Shown here: positions 42,457 to 52,089 of the stretch, one piece after another
Layout: each line of letters opens with the position of its first letter
Numbering within the stretch: the first letter of the stretch is position 1
Assembly (NCBI RefSeq): GCF_013307245.1
Contig: NZ_CP028941.1
Span: 868,001-932,000, forward strand
DNA length: 64,000 bases
Reading direction: 5' to 3'
Source: Polynucleobacter antarcticus
GTDB taxonomy: Bacteria; Pseudomonadota; Gammaproteobacteria; Burkholderiales; Burkholderiaceae
Translations under genes and position numbers: made by a program
The notes under the pieces: generated by a model
Seen by the model: the letters and a program-made list of their open reading frames with translations, nothing else
Databases searched by the model: none
Told to the model about the DNA's origin: nothing

Positions 42457-43032
42457 ATGACTACCTTGCCGCTAAATTTACTTCGAGAGCTTAGAACCGA
42501 TCATGCAGGGGAGACCGGTGCCGTGATGATCTATCGAGGTGTTTTAGCTATCTCGCGTGATGCAGATGTGCGTAAATTTGCTATTCATCATCTTGAGACT
42601 GAACTTCGCCACTTGACCTTAATGGAGGAGGTAGTTTCTACTCGCTGGAGAAGTCGACTTTTGCCATTATGGAAAATGGCGGGTTGGTTAACTGGTGCAG
42701 TACCCGCTTTGTTTGGTTCCCGTTCAGTGTATGCAACCATACAGGCTGTCGAGACCTTTGTAGATCAACACTATGCTTTGCAAGTGGATATGATCGATGC
42801 GCTATTAGCAGATACTGATAACCAGAATACGCATCGACAAGTAACGGCCCAAGAAAAGACTCCACTACAAAATTTACGAGCCTTGTTGGTCGAATGTCAA
42901 ATGGATGAAGTAGAGCATCGGGAAGATGCACGTGCAAGGTGGAGTGGTCAAGCCAATGTCTTTTTAAGGATTTGGGTTTACCTTGTAGGCAATGGCTCTA
43001 AAAAAGCGGTGGGTGTTTGTCGATACGTATAG
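42457..43032 (+). CDS. COQ7-like diiron hydroxylase
   Basis: 191 residues. Diiron ligand motifs: LRTDHAGETGAVMIYRG (first Glu), HHLETELRHLTLME (ExxH), AVETFVDQHY and ECQMDEVEHREDA (second ExxH). This is the demethoxyubiquinone hydroxylase family, which performs a late ring hydroxylation in ubiquinone synthesis. It is the only quinone gene nearby, so it may be a paralogue with another substrate. Confidence 0.82.
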   Translation: MTTLPLNLLRELRTDHAGETGAVMIYRGVLAISRDADVRKFAIHHLETELRHLTLMEEVVSTRWRSRLLPLWKMAGWLTGAVPALFGSRSVYATIQAVETFVDQHYALQVDMIDALLADTDNQNTHRQVTAQEKTPLQNLRALLVECQMDEVEHREDARARWSGQANVFLRIWVYLVGNGSKKAVGVCRYV

Positions 43033-43073
43033 ATAGCAGCCCCAATCTTGAATTGACTCTGCAACGAGATCAA

Positions 43074-43430
43074 TTATTTTCGGCTAGCGCTAGCAACATA
43101 CTCTGACAATATTTTTATCTGGTCAGGTGTCAGGTTTGGGTAAGCGGGCATTTGACCGATACCGTTTTTAATAGCATTCATAACTCGGGCTGCGTCTGGT
43201 TGAAGGTCATTCATAGAGGGCCCAACAGCACCGACCGCTCCAGCTGCTTCAAGCGTATGGCATATTGCGCAGGCTGGTACAGCAGCTTTTAAGAATAGAT
43301 TTTTACCCTGTTCATCGTTTGCCGAGGCCACCGAAGAAAAAATTGCACAAGACATAAGCACAATGCCACCAATGATCCTAAAAAAACAAATCGGGTTTTT
43401 CAGGGATGTTCTTAATCTACTTTTTACCAC
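43074..43430 (-). CDS. Cytochrome c subunit (SorB-like)
   Basis: 118 residues from a GTG start, with a signal peptide (to about ASAND), haem motif CAICH near residue 55 and likely axial Met in GIGQMPAYPNL. It begins 3 bases after the molybdopterin enzyme gene, as in sorAB-type sulfite dehydrogenases, where the cytochrome accepts electrons from the molybdenum subunit. Confidence 0.82.
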   Translation of the reverse strand: MVKSRLRTSLKNPICFFRIIGGIVLMSCAIFSSVASANDEQGKNLFLKAAVPACAICHTLEAAGAVGAVGPSMNDLQPDAARVMNAIKNGIGQMPAYPNLTPDQIKILSEYVASASRK

Positions 43431-43433
43431 TTT

Positions 43434-44648
43434 TTAAGCCACATTAATTCTAACTGAGTGATAAATCCAGCTACTATTTAAATATCCTGCAGCATTTTCT
43501 GTCGATAAAGCAACTTGCTGAACACCAGATTTAGTGGTAACTCGAGTTGAAACAAGATATTGACCAGCCTTTAAATTCATTGACAATACAAATTGACGCC
43601 AAGCATATTTACCTAAATCAGGGCCGACTAATCTAGCAGGTTGCCAATTTGCGCCGCCATCAAGTGAAACGTCTACTTTGGCAACTTCTTCCAGTGCACC
43701 GAGAGCTACACCCTTGATTTGAACTTGACCGGCCTTAATAGGGCCACTATCAGGTGAAGGTGAGGTTATCCATGATTTTGCATCCATCGTCCAAACGGCG
43801 GGTTGAGTCGGGTCACCTTTTTGTCCAATAGGTGACATTCGGTATCCCGTCTTCTGAATAGCAGCTTGTGTCTGATCTTTTGTAAACGCTAAACGCTTGA
43901 TATATTTGATGTTGTTTACACCGCTGTAGCCAGGAACAATTAATCGTAAAGGGCCGCCATGCGCTAAAGGCATTGGCTCACCATTCATCTCCCAAGCCAG
44001 CAAGGCATCTTGCATAGCTGCTAAGGGAACGGAGCGTTCAACCACAACAGCAAGTGGATCAATACCAGCAGGAAGCTTTTCACCACCCGTGCCTGTCATG
44101 TAAATCATGCCAGTAGAAACGCCACCTAAAGCTTTGATTACATCGCGAACAGCAACACCTGTCCACATGACACAGCCTGCAGCGCCGGTTTGCCATTTTG
44201 TGCCACTAGGATTGCCTGGAAATAGCCCGCGACCATTACCAGAGCATTGCAACACCGCTGCCATAGTCTCAAAACCCATCTGCTTAAGATCTGCAACAGA
44301 AAAGGTCTCTGGTTTACTCACACCTTCGATGCTGAGCTTCCAAGCATTCACATCACCGATATCAGCCGCTGTTGGGGCGGGTAAATTATTACGGATAAAC
44401 AGACGATCGCTCGGCGTAATGATGCTAGAGCCAATTGCGGAACGCTTGGTTTCAATCGTCGTCGGAGTATGGATGATCATGCTGTCAGAATTTTTCCAAC
44501 TGACGTAACTTGGTAGGGGTTTTGCTGTGGATGCAGACGATGCTACTTGCTGCGCAGAGGCCGTCGCAGGCCTTAATGCTGCAGTAGCTATTAAACCGGC
44601 AGTGGCACCGAGCATATTTCGGCGTGTAATTTGGATTGGTTTTTTCAT
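43434..44648 (-). CDS. SorA/SoxC-like sulfite dehydrogenase
   Basis: 404 residues. Tat signal ITRRNMLGATAGLIATAALR. Molybdenum-ligand Cys in MAAVLQCSGNGRGLF near residue 133, with GGPLRLIVPGYSGVNNIKYI and the C-terminal dimerisation domain. Oxidises sulfite (or a related sulfur/oxide substrate) in the periplasm and passes electrons to the cytochrome at 43074. Because no other sox genes are nearby, detoxification of sulfite is more likely than full thiosulfate oxidation. Confidence 0.87.
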   Translation of the reverse strand: MKKPIQITRRNMLGATAGLIATAALRPATASAQQVASSASTAKPLPSYVSWKNSDSMIIHTPTTIETKRSAIGSSIITPSDRLFIRNNLPAPTAADIGDVNAWKLSIEGVSKPETFSVADLKQMGFETMAAVLQCSGNGRGLFPGNPSGTKWQTGAAGCVMWTGVAVRDVIKALGGVSTGMIYMTGTGGEKLPAGIDPLAVVVERSVPLAAMQDALLAWEMNGEPMPLAHGGPLRLIVPGYSGVNNIKYIKRLAFTKDQTQAAIQKTGYRMSPIGQKGDPTQPAVWTMDAKSWITSPSPDSGPIKAGQVQIKGVALGALEEVAKVDVSLDGGANWQPARLVGPDLGKYAWRQFVLSMNLKAGQYLVSTRVTTKSGVQQVALSTENAAGYLNSSWIYHSVRINVA

Positions 44649-44934
44649 GACGGCCCTGTGATTTATTAAGTAAAAACGTTTCTAAGTATTAATAAAAAAA
44701 CTGTTTATGTTGGGTAAAAATAAGCTCATAAGGATGTTAATAAAACTATAAAGGATTTAATGATTACATGTCCGATGGCCTGCTAAATAGGGTTATTTTT
44801 TATTACAAAATTGCTGCACTGCAACTATCTTTAATCACATCTTTATCCAAATGGTTTTCGAAACATCGTATTCTTGAAAGATGAGGTAATTTTTAACTAT
44901 TAAGTATTTCCACGACAATTTAAAGGAGAACGAT

Positions 44935-46455
44935 TTGATTTATTCTGCACCAGGCGCTCGAGGCGCTAAAGTGGTCTACAAAGCGCAATATGAAAACTTT
45001 ATTGGCGGTAAGTGGGTTTCTCCTATTAAAGGCCAATATTTTGATGTTGTTACACCAATTAGTGGCAAGGTCTATACAAAAGTAGCTCGCTCAAGTTCAG
45101 AAGATATTGAGTTAGCTTTAGACGCCGCCCATAGTGCCGCAGAATCATGGGGAAAAACTTCACCTACCGAACGCTCAAACACTTTACTTAAAATTGCGGA
45201 TTGTATTGAAGCGAATTTAGAAATGCTTGCTTATGCGGAAACGGTCGATAACGGAAAAGCAATTCGTGAAACACTTAACGCAGACATTCCGCTAACGATC
45301 GATCATTTTCGGTATTTTGCTGGCTGTATTCGTGCTCAAGAGGGCGGAATATCTCAAATTGACGAAGATAACGTTGCCTATCATTTCCAAGAGCCCCTTG
45401 GCGTTGTGGGGCAAATCATTCCTTGGAATTTTCCTATCCTCATGGCCGCTTGGAAGCTTGCGCCAGCATTAGCAGCAGGCAACTGTGTCGTTCTTAAGCC
45501 CGCTGAGTCCACTCCAGTGTCTATCTTACTAATGGCAGAGCTGATCGCTGATTTATTGCCGCCTGGTGTATTAAATATTGTTAATGGCTATGGACGTGAA
45601 GCAGGAATGCCTTTGGCAACGAGTAAGCGGATTGCTAAGATTGCTTTTACAGGATCTACCTCTACAGGTCGTGTAATTGCACAAGCTGCCGCAAACAATC
45701 TGATTCCGGCAACTTTAGAACTGGGTGGTAAGTCTCCTAATATTTTCTTTGCTGATGTCATGGATAAAGACGATGCCTTTTTGGATAAAGCAATTGAAGG
45801 GTTAGTACTTTTTGCTTTCAATCAAGGGGAGGTCTGCACATGCCCATCCCGCGCATTGATTCAAGAAAGTATTTATGAAAAGTTTATGGAAAAAGTGCTT
45901 AAGCGTGTCGCCGCTATTAAGCACATAAACCCTTTGGATACTGACAGCATGATGGGTGCCCAAGCATCTAAAGAGCAATTAACAAAAATTCTTTCCTATT
46001 TGGATATTGGTAAGCAAGAAGGTGCTGAGCTGTTAGCTGGTGGTTCTCAAGCTCATCTTGGCGGCGACTTAAACGAAGGCTACTATGTTCAGCCCACAAT
46101 ATTTAAAGGCCATAACAAAATGCGCATTTTCCAAGAAGAAATTTTTGGCCCTGTGCTAGCAGTAACCACCTTTAAAGATGAGGCCGAAGCATTGGCTATT
46201 GCAAATGACACTCTTTATGGCTTGGGTGCTGGAGTTTGGAGTCGTAATGGCAATGTAGCTTATCGAATGGGTCGTGCTATCAAAGCTGGTCGAGTTTGGA
46301 CTAACTGCTTTCATGCCTACCCAGCGCATGCTGCATTTGGTGGTTACAAGGAATCTGGCATTGGACGTGAAAATCATAAAATGATGCTCGCTCATTATCA
46401 AAATACCAAAAACTTGTTAGTGAGCTACAGCGAAAATAAACTAGGATTCTTTTGA
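44935..46455 (+). CDS. Aldehyde dehydrogenase
   Basis: 506 residues from a TTG start with a perfect AAGGAG six bases upstream. Catalytic Cys in [11 protein letters not shown] near residue 299, general base Glu in [13 protein letters not shown], cofactor motif [11 protein letters not shown]. The sequence ([20 protein letters not shown]) belongs to the acetaldehyde/ExaC-type branch. The DUF779 gene after it is its usual partner in many bacteria, consistent with alcohol or aldehyde oxidation. Confidence 0.9.
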   Translation: MIYSAPGARGAKVVYKAQYENFIGGKWVSPIKGQYFDVVTPISGKVYTKVARSSSEDIELALDAAHSAAESWGKTSPTERSNTLLKIADCIEANLEMLAYAETVDNGKAIRETLNADIPLTIDHFRYFAGCIRAQEGGISQIDEDNVAYHFQEPLGVVGQIIPWNFPILMAAWKLAPALAAGNCVVLKPAESTPVSILLMAELIADLLPPGVLNIVNGYGREAGMPLATSKRIAKIAFTGSTSTGRVIAQAAANNLIPATLELGGKSPNIFFADVMDKDDAFLDKAIEGLVLFAFNQGEVCTCPSRALIQESIYEKFMEKVLKRVAAIKHINPLDTDSMMGAQASKEQLTKILSYLDIGKQEGAELLAGGSQAHLGGDLNEGYYVQPTIFKGHNKMRIFQEEIFGPVLAVTTFKDEAEALAIANDTLYGLGAGVWSRNGNVAYRMGRAIKAGRVWTNCFHAYPAHAAFGGYKESGIGRENHKMMLAHYQNTKNLLVSYSENKLGFF

Positions 46456-46483
46456 TAAGGTAATATAAAAGTACGAAAGGGAT

Positions 46484-46506
46484 AGGGCGGATTAGTCCGC
46501 CCTTTT
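46484..46506 (+). terminator. Hairpin between aldehyde dehydrogenase and DUF779
   Basis: AGGGCGG, loop ATTAGT, CCGCCCT and four T. Likely an attenuating terminator that reduces but need not abolish DUF779 expression. Confidence 0.75.
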
Positions 46507-46533
46507 CTGTTTCTATACTGAATAGGATTTACG

Positions 46534-46911
46534 ATGGTTGATAGAGTGATTGCAACGGAAGCAGCATTGGAGTTAATTAAACAACTTCAAACAGAGCATG
46601 GGGAAATCATGTTTCACCAGTCCGGTGGATGCTGCGACAACAGTGCAGCCAATTGCTATTTACCTACAGACCTCACTATTGGTGCATACGATGTCAAATT
46701 AGGTGAAATAGGCGGCGTCCCTTTTTATATTGGCAAATCACAGTACGAGTATTGGAAACACACACAGCTTATTCTTGATGTAATTGAAGGAAATGGCGGT
46801 ACATTTTCTCTTGAGGGAGCTACAGGAAAGGCTTTCCATACCCGCTCAAGACTTTTTACCGATGCTGAATGGGCGACCATTGAGTCACAGGTTGCTTTAG
46901 ATTTACTCTAA
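46534..46911 (+). CDS. DUF779 protein
   Basis: 125 residues. HQSGGCCDNSAANCYLPTDL (conserved cysteines) and FHTRSRLFTDAEW mark DUF779. Members nearly always sit beside aldehyde dehydrogenases, as here. The function is not known; the Cys cluster suggests metal or redox chemistry. Confidence 0.85.
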   Translation: MVDRVIATEAALELIKQLQTEHGEIMFHQSGGCCDNSAANCYLPTDLTIGAYDVKLGEIGGVPFYIGKSQYEYWKHTQLILDVIEGNGGTFSLEGATGKAFHTRSRLFTDAEWATIESQVALDLL

Positions 46912-46941
46912 AAACCCATTTTTTCTTGAGCAAGTCTTTAG

Positions 46942-47334
46942 CTAAATAGCTATACGGTGCTCATTCAAAGTAGTCCTATTGATCTTCAGTCTAATTCCTA
47001 GTTCGCCAGAATCCAATGAGACGGGTAGTTTTCTAAGGCCAATTTCCATAGATTCAATTGCAACATATTTTGCACAACATTGAACAATTTTTGTTATCAG
47101 TCGCTCTTGAGTTTCGTAATGACATTCTTCTGCCAGAAGATGAATCTCACTGATCAGCGGATCATAATCGAAGACATGCTCCATTTTATCTTCACCAATC
47201 AGAATGTATTTCGCGTCAATCCACAGCGTAAGGTCTAAAAGATGTTTTTTAGGTATGGTCGCATTTGGCGCATAGCTGCCGATGTGAGTTTGGAGTTCAA
47301 GATCTCTTAATTCAATGCACGCAATCTGATTCAT
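46942..47334 (-). CDS. Dihydroneopterin aldolase-like (FolB)
   Basis: 130 residues. IELRDLELQTHIGSYAPNAT (standard FolB start), DYDPLISEIHLLAEECHYET, QERLITKIVQ (catalytic Glu/Lys region) and the final strands. FolB converts dihydroneopterin in folate synthesis. It is isolated from other fol genes, so it could be a second copy or act on another pterin. Confidence 0.8.
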   Translation of the reverse strand: MNQIACIELRDLELQTHIGSYAPNATIPKKHLLDLTLWIDAKYILIGEDKMEHVFDYDPLISEIHLLAEECHYETQERLITKIVQCCAKYVAIESMEIGLRKLPVSLDSGELGIRLKINRTTLNEHRIAI

Positions 47335-47552
47335 GCTATTCCTATAGATTAAATAGTGTATGGATATTTCTGTACTATTTTAGTATTTCTTGAGCCACTT
47401 GATAAGTTAGACTCGGAATGCAACCTGTCTTGACCCTATATAGATTCTTATTTTCAAGGCATTTCACCTCAAGCGCAGAAAATGCGAGAGAGTGTAACAA
47501 TGATGTGGTGCATCGAATTCATTCCATTAACGCGTTTATATGAAAGCTTCCA

Positions 47553-48200
47553 ATGGCCTTACTGCGTGCTGAAAGCCTTGGACGGAGAGTGTCGGCTGAA
47601 CGCTGGCTTTTTCGTAATCTTGATATCTCTTTGGATGCTGGAGAGCAGCTTGCCCTCCAAGGCGCCTCTGGGGTTGGTAAATCTACCTTACTCAATTTAC
47701 TAGCAGGTCTAGATCAACCCGACGAGGGGAGCTTACTTCTCGAAGGTAAGGATATTGCCTTTTTAAGCGCACAAGAGCAATTGGTGCTGCGTCGTACTGT
47801 TTTTGGTTTTGTCTTTCAGGCTTTTCATTTAATGCCTCACTTAAATGTCATACAAAATGTGATGGTACCTTGCCTAATTGCCGGTTTACCACTTGAACAA
47901 GCGAAGCATCGCTCTGAGGCTTTGCTAGCAGAGTTAGGTCTTGCCAATAGTTATGAACTATTTCCTGCGGTATTGTCGGGTGGAGAGCAACAACGGGTTG
48001 CTTTGGCGCGTGCTTTAGTTCATCAGCCTAAGATAGTACTTGCTGATGAGCCCACAGGAAATTTAGATCCTGTGACTGCAGAGCTTGCATTAAATGTCTT
48101 ATGCCGTAGCTGTCGTGAGCATCATGTGGCTTTAATCATGGTTACCCACTCAGATAAAGCGGCAGCTCAACTTGATCGCCGCTTTCATTTAACAAGTTAA
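47553..48200 (+). CDS. ABC transporter ATP-binding protein (LolD/MacB type)
   Basis: 215 residues. Walker A GASGVGKSTLL, signature LSGGEQQRVALARAL, Walker B IVLADEPTGNLD and H-loop MVTHSDK. The type is that which pairs with FtsX-like permeases. It ends at the ATG of the permease (TAATG). The gene order ATPase, permease, AttH-like hydrolase is a known conserved set. Confidence 0.9.
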   Translation: MALLRAESLGRRVSAERWLFRNLDISLDAGEQLALQGASGVGKSTLLNLLAGLDQPDEGSLLLEGKDIAFLSAQEQLVLRRTVFGFVFQAFHLMPHLNVIQNVMVPCLIAGLPLEQAKHRSEALLAELGLANSYELFPAVLSGGEQQRVALARALVHQPKIVLADEPTGNLDPVTAELALNVLCRSCREHHVALIMVTHSDKAAAQLDRRFHLTS

Positions 48201-50740
48201 TGCTTTTTTATTGGTTGATTTCTTCTGCTTTTAAGGCGCAATTAGGGCGCTGGTTCATTGCGGGCCTAACAGTTGCCTTAGGGGTATCGCTTGCAGTAGC
48301 AATACACACTGTAAATCGATCTGCGCTGAGTGAATTTAGTCGCGCATTAGACCTGATTAACGGTCAAGCATCGGCACAAATAATTATGCCTGCCGGGGAA
48401 TTCTCAGACAGATTATTTGATGAAATTGCCTTACGTCGAACCGACCTAGGTATTAGAGCAATAAGTCCTGTTTTAGAGCGCAACACTCCATTAGTGCGTA
48501 TCTTGGGTATTGATATCTTTCGTGCGGGCTCGGTAACACCTTCTCTCATACCCTCTCTTACAGCAGAAAATCAACAGCAATTGTTTTCCGATAAGGCTAT
48601 TTTTCTATCTGCTGCGGCTATGCAAAAATTGCAAGTTTCTATTGGCGATGTATTGCCAATAGAATATCAGGAAAAGATTTTGCAACTTCAGGTTGCCGGG
48701 ACGGTACCAGGAGCTACGGGTCAAAATATTGCTGTGATGGATCTAGGAGCACTGCAGTGGCGTTTAGATGGCCTTGGAAAAATTAGCCGAATGGATATCC
48801 AGCTGATGGATGGGCATAGTTTTGAAGAGGTTTCAGCCGCACTAAAAACATTGGATTTAGGTCTCACTCTCATTAGCGCTCAAAATCGTGATCGGCGTAC
48901 CTCAAACTTATCTCGCGCATATCGCGTTAACTTAACGGTCTTAGCTTTTGTTGCTCTATTTACAGGTGCCTTTTTAGTATTCACTACGATTAGTTTTTCA
49001 GTATTACGTCAGCAATCGCAATTGGCATTGCTTCATATTTTAGGAGCAAGTCGTACTTGGATATTTTTACTTGTCCTAGCGCAAGCGACTGTGATCGCTG
49101 CTTTGGGTGGACTCTTGGGAATCGGAGTTGGTTTAGCCCTAGCTAAGCTTTTATTGAATATGGTTGGGGGTGACTTAGGGGCAGGGTATTTCTCAGGGGT
49201 GGTGCCACCCCTAGAGATCGATCCGCTCACATTATTAGGTTTTTGGATGCTTTCGCTACTAGTAGGACTAGTAGCGGGTTATTTTCCTGCAAAAGTAGCT
49301 ACCTCGGGACATCCCGTTACACAGCTCCGAGCGGGATCCATAGAGCGGATATTAAAACCCGTAAGCCACTATCGCTTAGCGTCTATCTTTGGTCTTTGCA
49401 GCCTTGTTTTAGCATTTATGCCTGCCATTAATGATCTTCCTATTGCTGCTTACATTTCCATTGCCTTTTTATTGTTTGCTGGATTAGCTTTGACTCCATG
49501 GCTTGTCAGGCATTGTTTTTCTCTAATGGCACGCATTTTGGCAAAGAGACAAAGCGTATCTCCTGCCTTTACTTTCGCGATTTGGCGCTTGTCACAAGCG
49601 CCCGCTAGTGCTGCAGGATTAATTGCCGGAGTAATCGCTGCGTTAGCGCTGACTGTTGCCATGGTGGTGATGGTAGCGAGCTTTCGTGATTCTATGACTG
49701 CTTGGCTTGATCAAGTGTTGCCTGCAGATTTATATGCCAACTTTAATGACTTGAAAATAAGTGATGAACTTTCTAAAGATCAAAGCCTGTTGTTCAATCT
49801 TCAGTCTATGCCGGGTATAGAGCGATACGAATTTAATCAGCAGAAAAAAGTGTTGTTTCAATCAGATCGGCCAGAAGTGACGCTCATTGCACGCCCCATT
49901 CCCAGCGGTAGAGAAGCGCAAGCCCTTCCTTTACTGGGATCGGTTACTAAGCAGAGCAATAATTCAGTCTTGTCTGAAGTACTTCCTGAGGTGTATGTCT
50001 CCGAAGCAATGACTGATCTGTATGGTTGGCAGCCCGGTGAAGTCCGATTGCTTCCTGCATTGAATGACAATAAGGCACCCCACAAAGTATGGGTAGCTGG
50101 TATTTTTCGGGACTATGGTCGTCAGCATGGTGCCGTGGCGATCGACCTTTCCTCGTATCAACAATTAAGTCAAGACTATCGCTATACCGGCATTGCGATT
50201 TGGTTAAAAAAAGACGTTAACGCAGATACTATTGTTAATCAGCTGCGCACGAAAATACCCATTTTTGCAGATCAGCGGTTTACTAATCGAAGTGATCTAC
50301 GGGCATTATCACTCACGATTTTTGACCGAAGTTTTGCGCTAACCTACGCCTTAGAAATTGCAGCTTTGCTAGTTGCTATTTTTGCTGTTGCAACTGGATT
50401 TGCAGGTCAAGCCTTGCTCCGTGAAAAAGAATATGCTTTGGCGTATCACTTAGGTCAATCTGTTCCTCAACGAACTCGCTGGATCAGTGCAGAATCGGGT
50501 ATGTTATTGGCTCTGGCTGTATTTTGGGGAACAATCTTAGGCTTACTCATGAGCCAAATATTGATTCATCGGGTTAATCCACAGTCATTTCATTGGACGA
50601 TGGAAACGAGTATTCCGTATTTCACACTTATAGCCTTGATGCTTGTCTTGGTTCTATCTGGCATGGCTGCTGCCATATGGGCATCTAGTCGAAGCTTAAA
50701 TAGAGCGACATTGATCACATCCTTACGTGAGGAATGGTAA
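48200..50740 (+). CDS. FtsX-like ABC transporter permease
   Basis: 846 residues, a fused two-halves permease: TM1 (about 15-35), large periplasmic domain, three helices (about 245-375, with LLHILGASRTWIFLLVLAQA), two or three central helices, a second periplasmic domain and a final three-helix FtsX block ending RSLNRATLITSLREEW. It probably moves lipophilic substrates or lipoproteins out of the inner membrane. It overlaps both neighbours by one base. Confidence 0.87.
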   Translation: MLFYWLISSAFKAQLGRWFIAGLTVALGVSLAVAIHTVNRSALSEFSRALDLINGQASAQIIMPAGEFSDRLFDEIALRRTDLGIRAISPVLERNTPLVRILGIDIFRAGSVTPSLIPSLTAENQQQLFSDKAIFLSAAAMQKLQVSIGDVLPIEYQEKILQLQVAGTVPGATGQNIAVMDLGALQWRLDGLGKISRMDIQLMDGHSFEEVSAALKTLDLGLTLISAQNRDRRTSNLSRAYRVNLTVLAFVALFTGAFLVFTTISFSVLRQQSQLALLHILGASRTWIFLLVLAQATVIAALGGLLGIGVGLALAKLLLNMVGGDLGAGYFSGVVPPLEIDPLTLLGFWMLSLLVGLVAGYFPAKVATSGHPVTQLRAGSIERILKPVSHYRLASIFGLCSLVLAFMPAINDLPIAAYISIAFLLFAGLALTPWLVRHCFSLMARILAKRQSVSPAFTFAIWRLSQAPASAAGLIAGVIAALALTVAMVVMVASFRDSMTAWLDQVLPADLYANFNDLKISDELSKDQSLLFNLQSMPGIERYEFNQQKKVLFQSDRPEVTLIARPIPSGREAQALPLLGSVTKQSNNSVLSEVLPEVYVSEAMTDLYGWQPGEVRLLPALNDNKAPHKVWVAGIFRDYGRQHGAVAIDLSSYQQLSQDYRYTGIAIWLKKDVNADTIVNQLRTKIPIFADQRFTNRSDLRALSLTIFDRSFALTYALEIAALLVAIFAVATGFAGQALLREKEYALAYHLGQSVPQRTRWISAESGMLLALAVFWGTILGLLMSQILIHRVNPQSFHWTMETSIPYFTLIALMLVLVLSGMAAAIWASSRSLNRATLITSLREEW

Positions 50741-51849
50741 TGAACTTTAGTCAACGTCGCTATTTATTAAAATGCATGTTGATGTCCTCTGCATTGCCGT
50801 TCTCGACTTTAGCGGAAGCATCTCCAGTGGTATATCCGCCAGTACTTCCAAGGCCCTTAAAATTTCCTAGAGATTTTGGTGCGCATCCCGAGTTTCGAAC
50901 TGAATGGTGGTATCTCACCGGTTGGCTAGGAACGGGTGCCGATGCCATGGGATTTCAGATTACATTTTTTAGAAGTCGCACCCTACATTCGCCTGATAAC
51001 CCTAGTCGCTTTGCACCTCATCAGTTGCTATTTGCGCATGCTGCTTTAGCGATTCCAGAAGAGGGTAAATTACGGCATGCTGATATAGCGGGGCGGTTTG
51101 GCACGGGTGGCGCCTCATTTGATACTACAGGCACAAAAATAAGTCTTTTGAATTGGACCCTCGAAAGAACGGGTGATGATCGTTATGTATTTTTTATTCC
51201 AACGGATACCTTTACGATTCAATTGGAGGCAGTCGCCAAACAAGCTCCCGTCTTACGAGGCAATGCTGGAGTGTCTGCAAAAGGTCCAAAATCTGACCTT
51301 GCTAGTTTTTACTACAGTCGACCTCAGTTAAGTGTATCCGCGCAGATAGAAATTAAAAATAAGTCACCAGCAATAAAGCAAGTCACTCGCATTAATCGCA
51401 CTGGTACTGCATGGTTTGATCATGAGTGGTCAAGTAGTTTATTGATGTCTAAGGCTGTGGGCTGGGATTGGATTGGAATTAATTTACTTGATGGTGGAAG
51501 CATTATGGCTTTTCGGATTCGCGATCAATTAGGAAATTCCTTATTTAGTGAGTGGGATCAGCGTGACAAGCTTGGTCGTATTGTGAATCGACATCAGCAA
51601 GCCATTTGGGAGCCAGTTGGTCGCTGGAATTCTTCACGCTCACTGGCAAATTATCCTGAAGGATTTCTGATTCGGGTTGCTGGAGAGGAATATCTATTAA
51701 AGACGCTTATGAAAGACCAGGAAGTAGATGCACGTAAGAGTACGGGTGGGTTTTACTATGAGGGTGCTGTCGAAGTCTTTAAAGATCAACGGGTGGTTGG
51801 CCGCGGTTATTTAGAATTAACTGGGTATGACCAGGCTGTTAAATTATGA
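50740..51849 (+). CDS. AttH/CrtC-like lipocalin-fold hydrolase
   Basis: 369 residues from ATG 50740 (an in-frame ATG two codons earlier is possible). N-terminal SQRRYLLKCMLMSSALPF looks like a Tat or Sec signal. PRDFGAHPEFRTEWWYLTGW and RINRTGTAWFDHEWSSSLL are the family signature of carotenoid 1,2-hydratase/AttH-type proteins. Member function outside carotenoid synthesis is poorly known. It is the third gene of the ABC operon, so it probably modifies the exported lipid. Confidence 0.82.
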   Translation: MNFSQRRYLLKCMLMSSALPFSTLAEASPVVYPPVLPRPLKFPRDFGAHPEFRTEWWYLTGWLGTGADAMGFQITFFRSRTLHSPDNPSRFAPHQLLFAHAALAIPEEGKLRHADIAGRFGTGGASFDTTGTKISLLNWTLERTGDDRYVFFIPTDTFTIQLEAVAKQAPVLRGNAGVSAKGPKSDLASFYYSRPQLSVSAQIEIKNKSPAIKQVTRINRTGTAWFDHEWSSSLLMSKAVGWDWIGINLLDGGSIMAFRIRDQLGNSLFSEWDQRDKLGRIVNRHQQAIWEPVGRWNSSRSLANYPEGFLIRVAGEEYLLKTLMKDQEVDARKSTGGFYYEGAVEVFKDQRVVGRGYLELTGYDQAVKL

Positions 51850-52089
51850 TTAAGCCAACACAAGGCAATGTAGACAAAAATATCAAGGTGTTTACCAATT
51901 CACAAATAATTGATGGTCTAAAGCTTGAAATTAAGTCCTTGAAATCATTGAAATATTTTTACTAAATAGCGTATTGGGATGTAAGTCAAACCCTCTTAAA
52001 TATCCACCATCATGGAAAATGATTGAGAGCTCACACTGATATGTGGCCCAGTAGCATAGAATGTCCTTATTAGGTATACGGGATTAAGA

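Noticed and set aside
51850..52089. FNR-type site before the cbb3 operon
   Set aside because: I looked for TTGAT-N4-ATCAA and found only partial, unconvincing matches.
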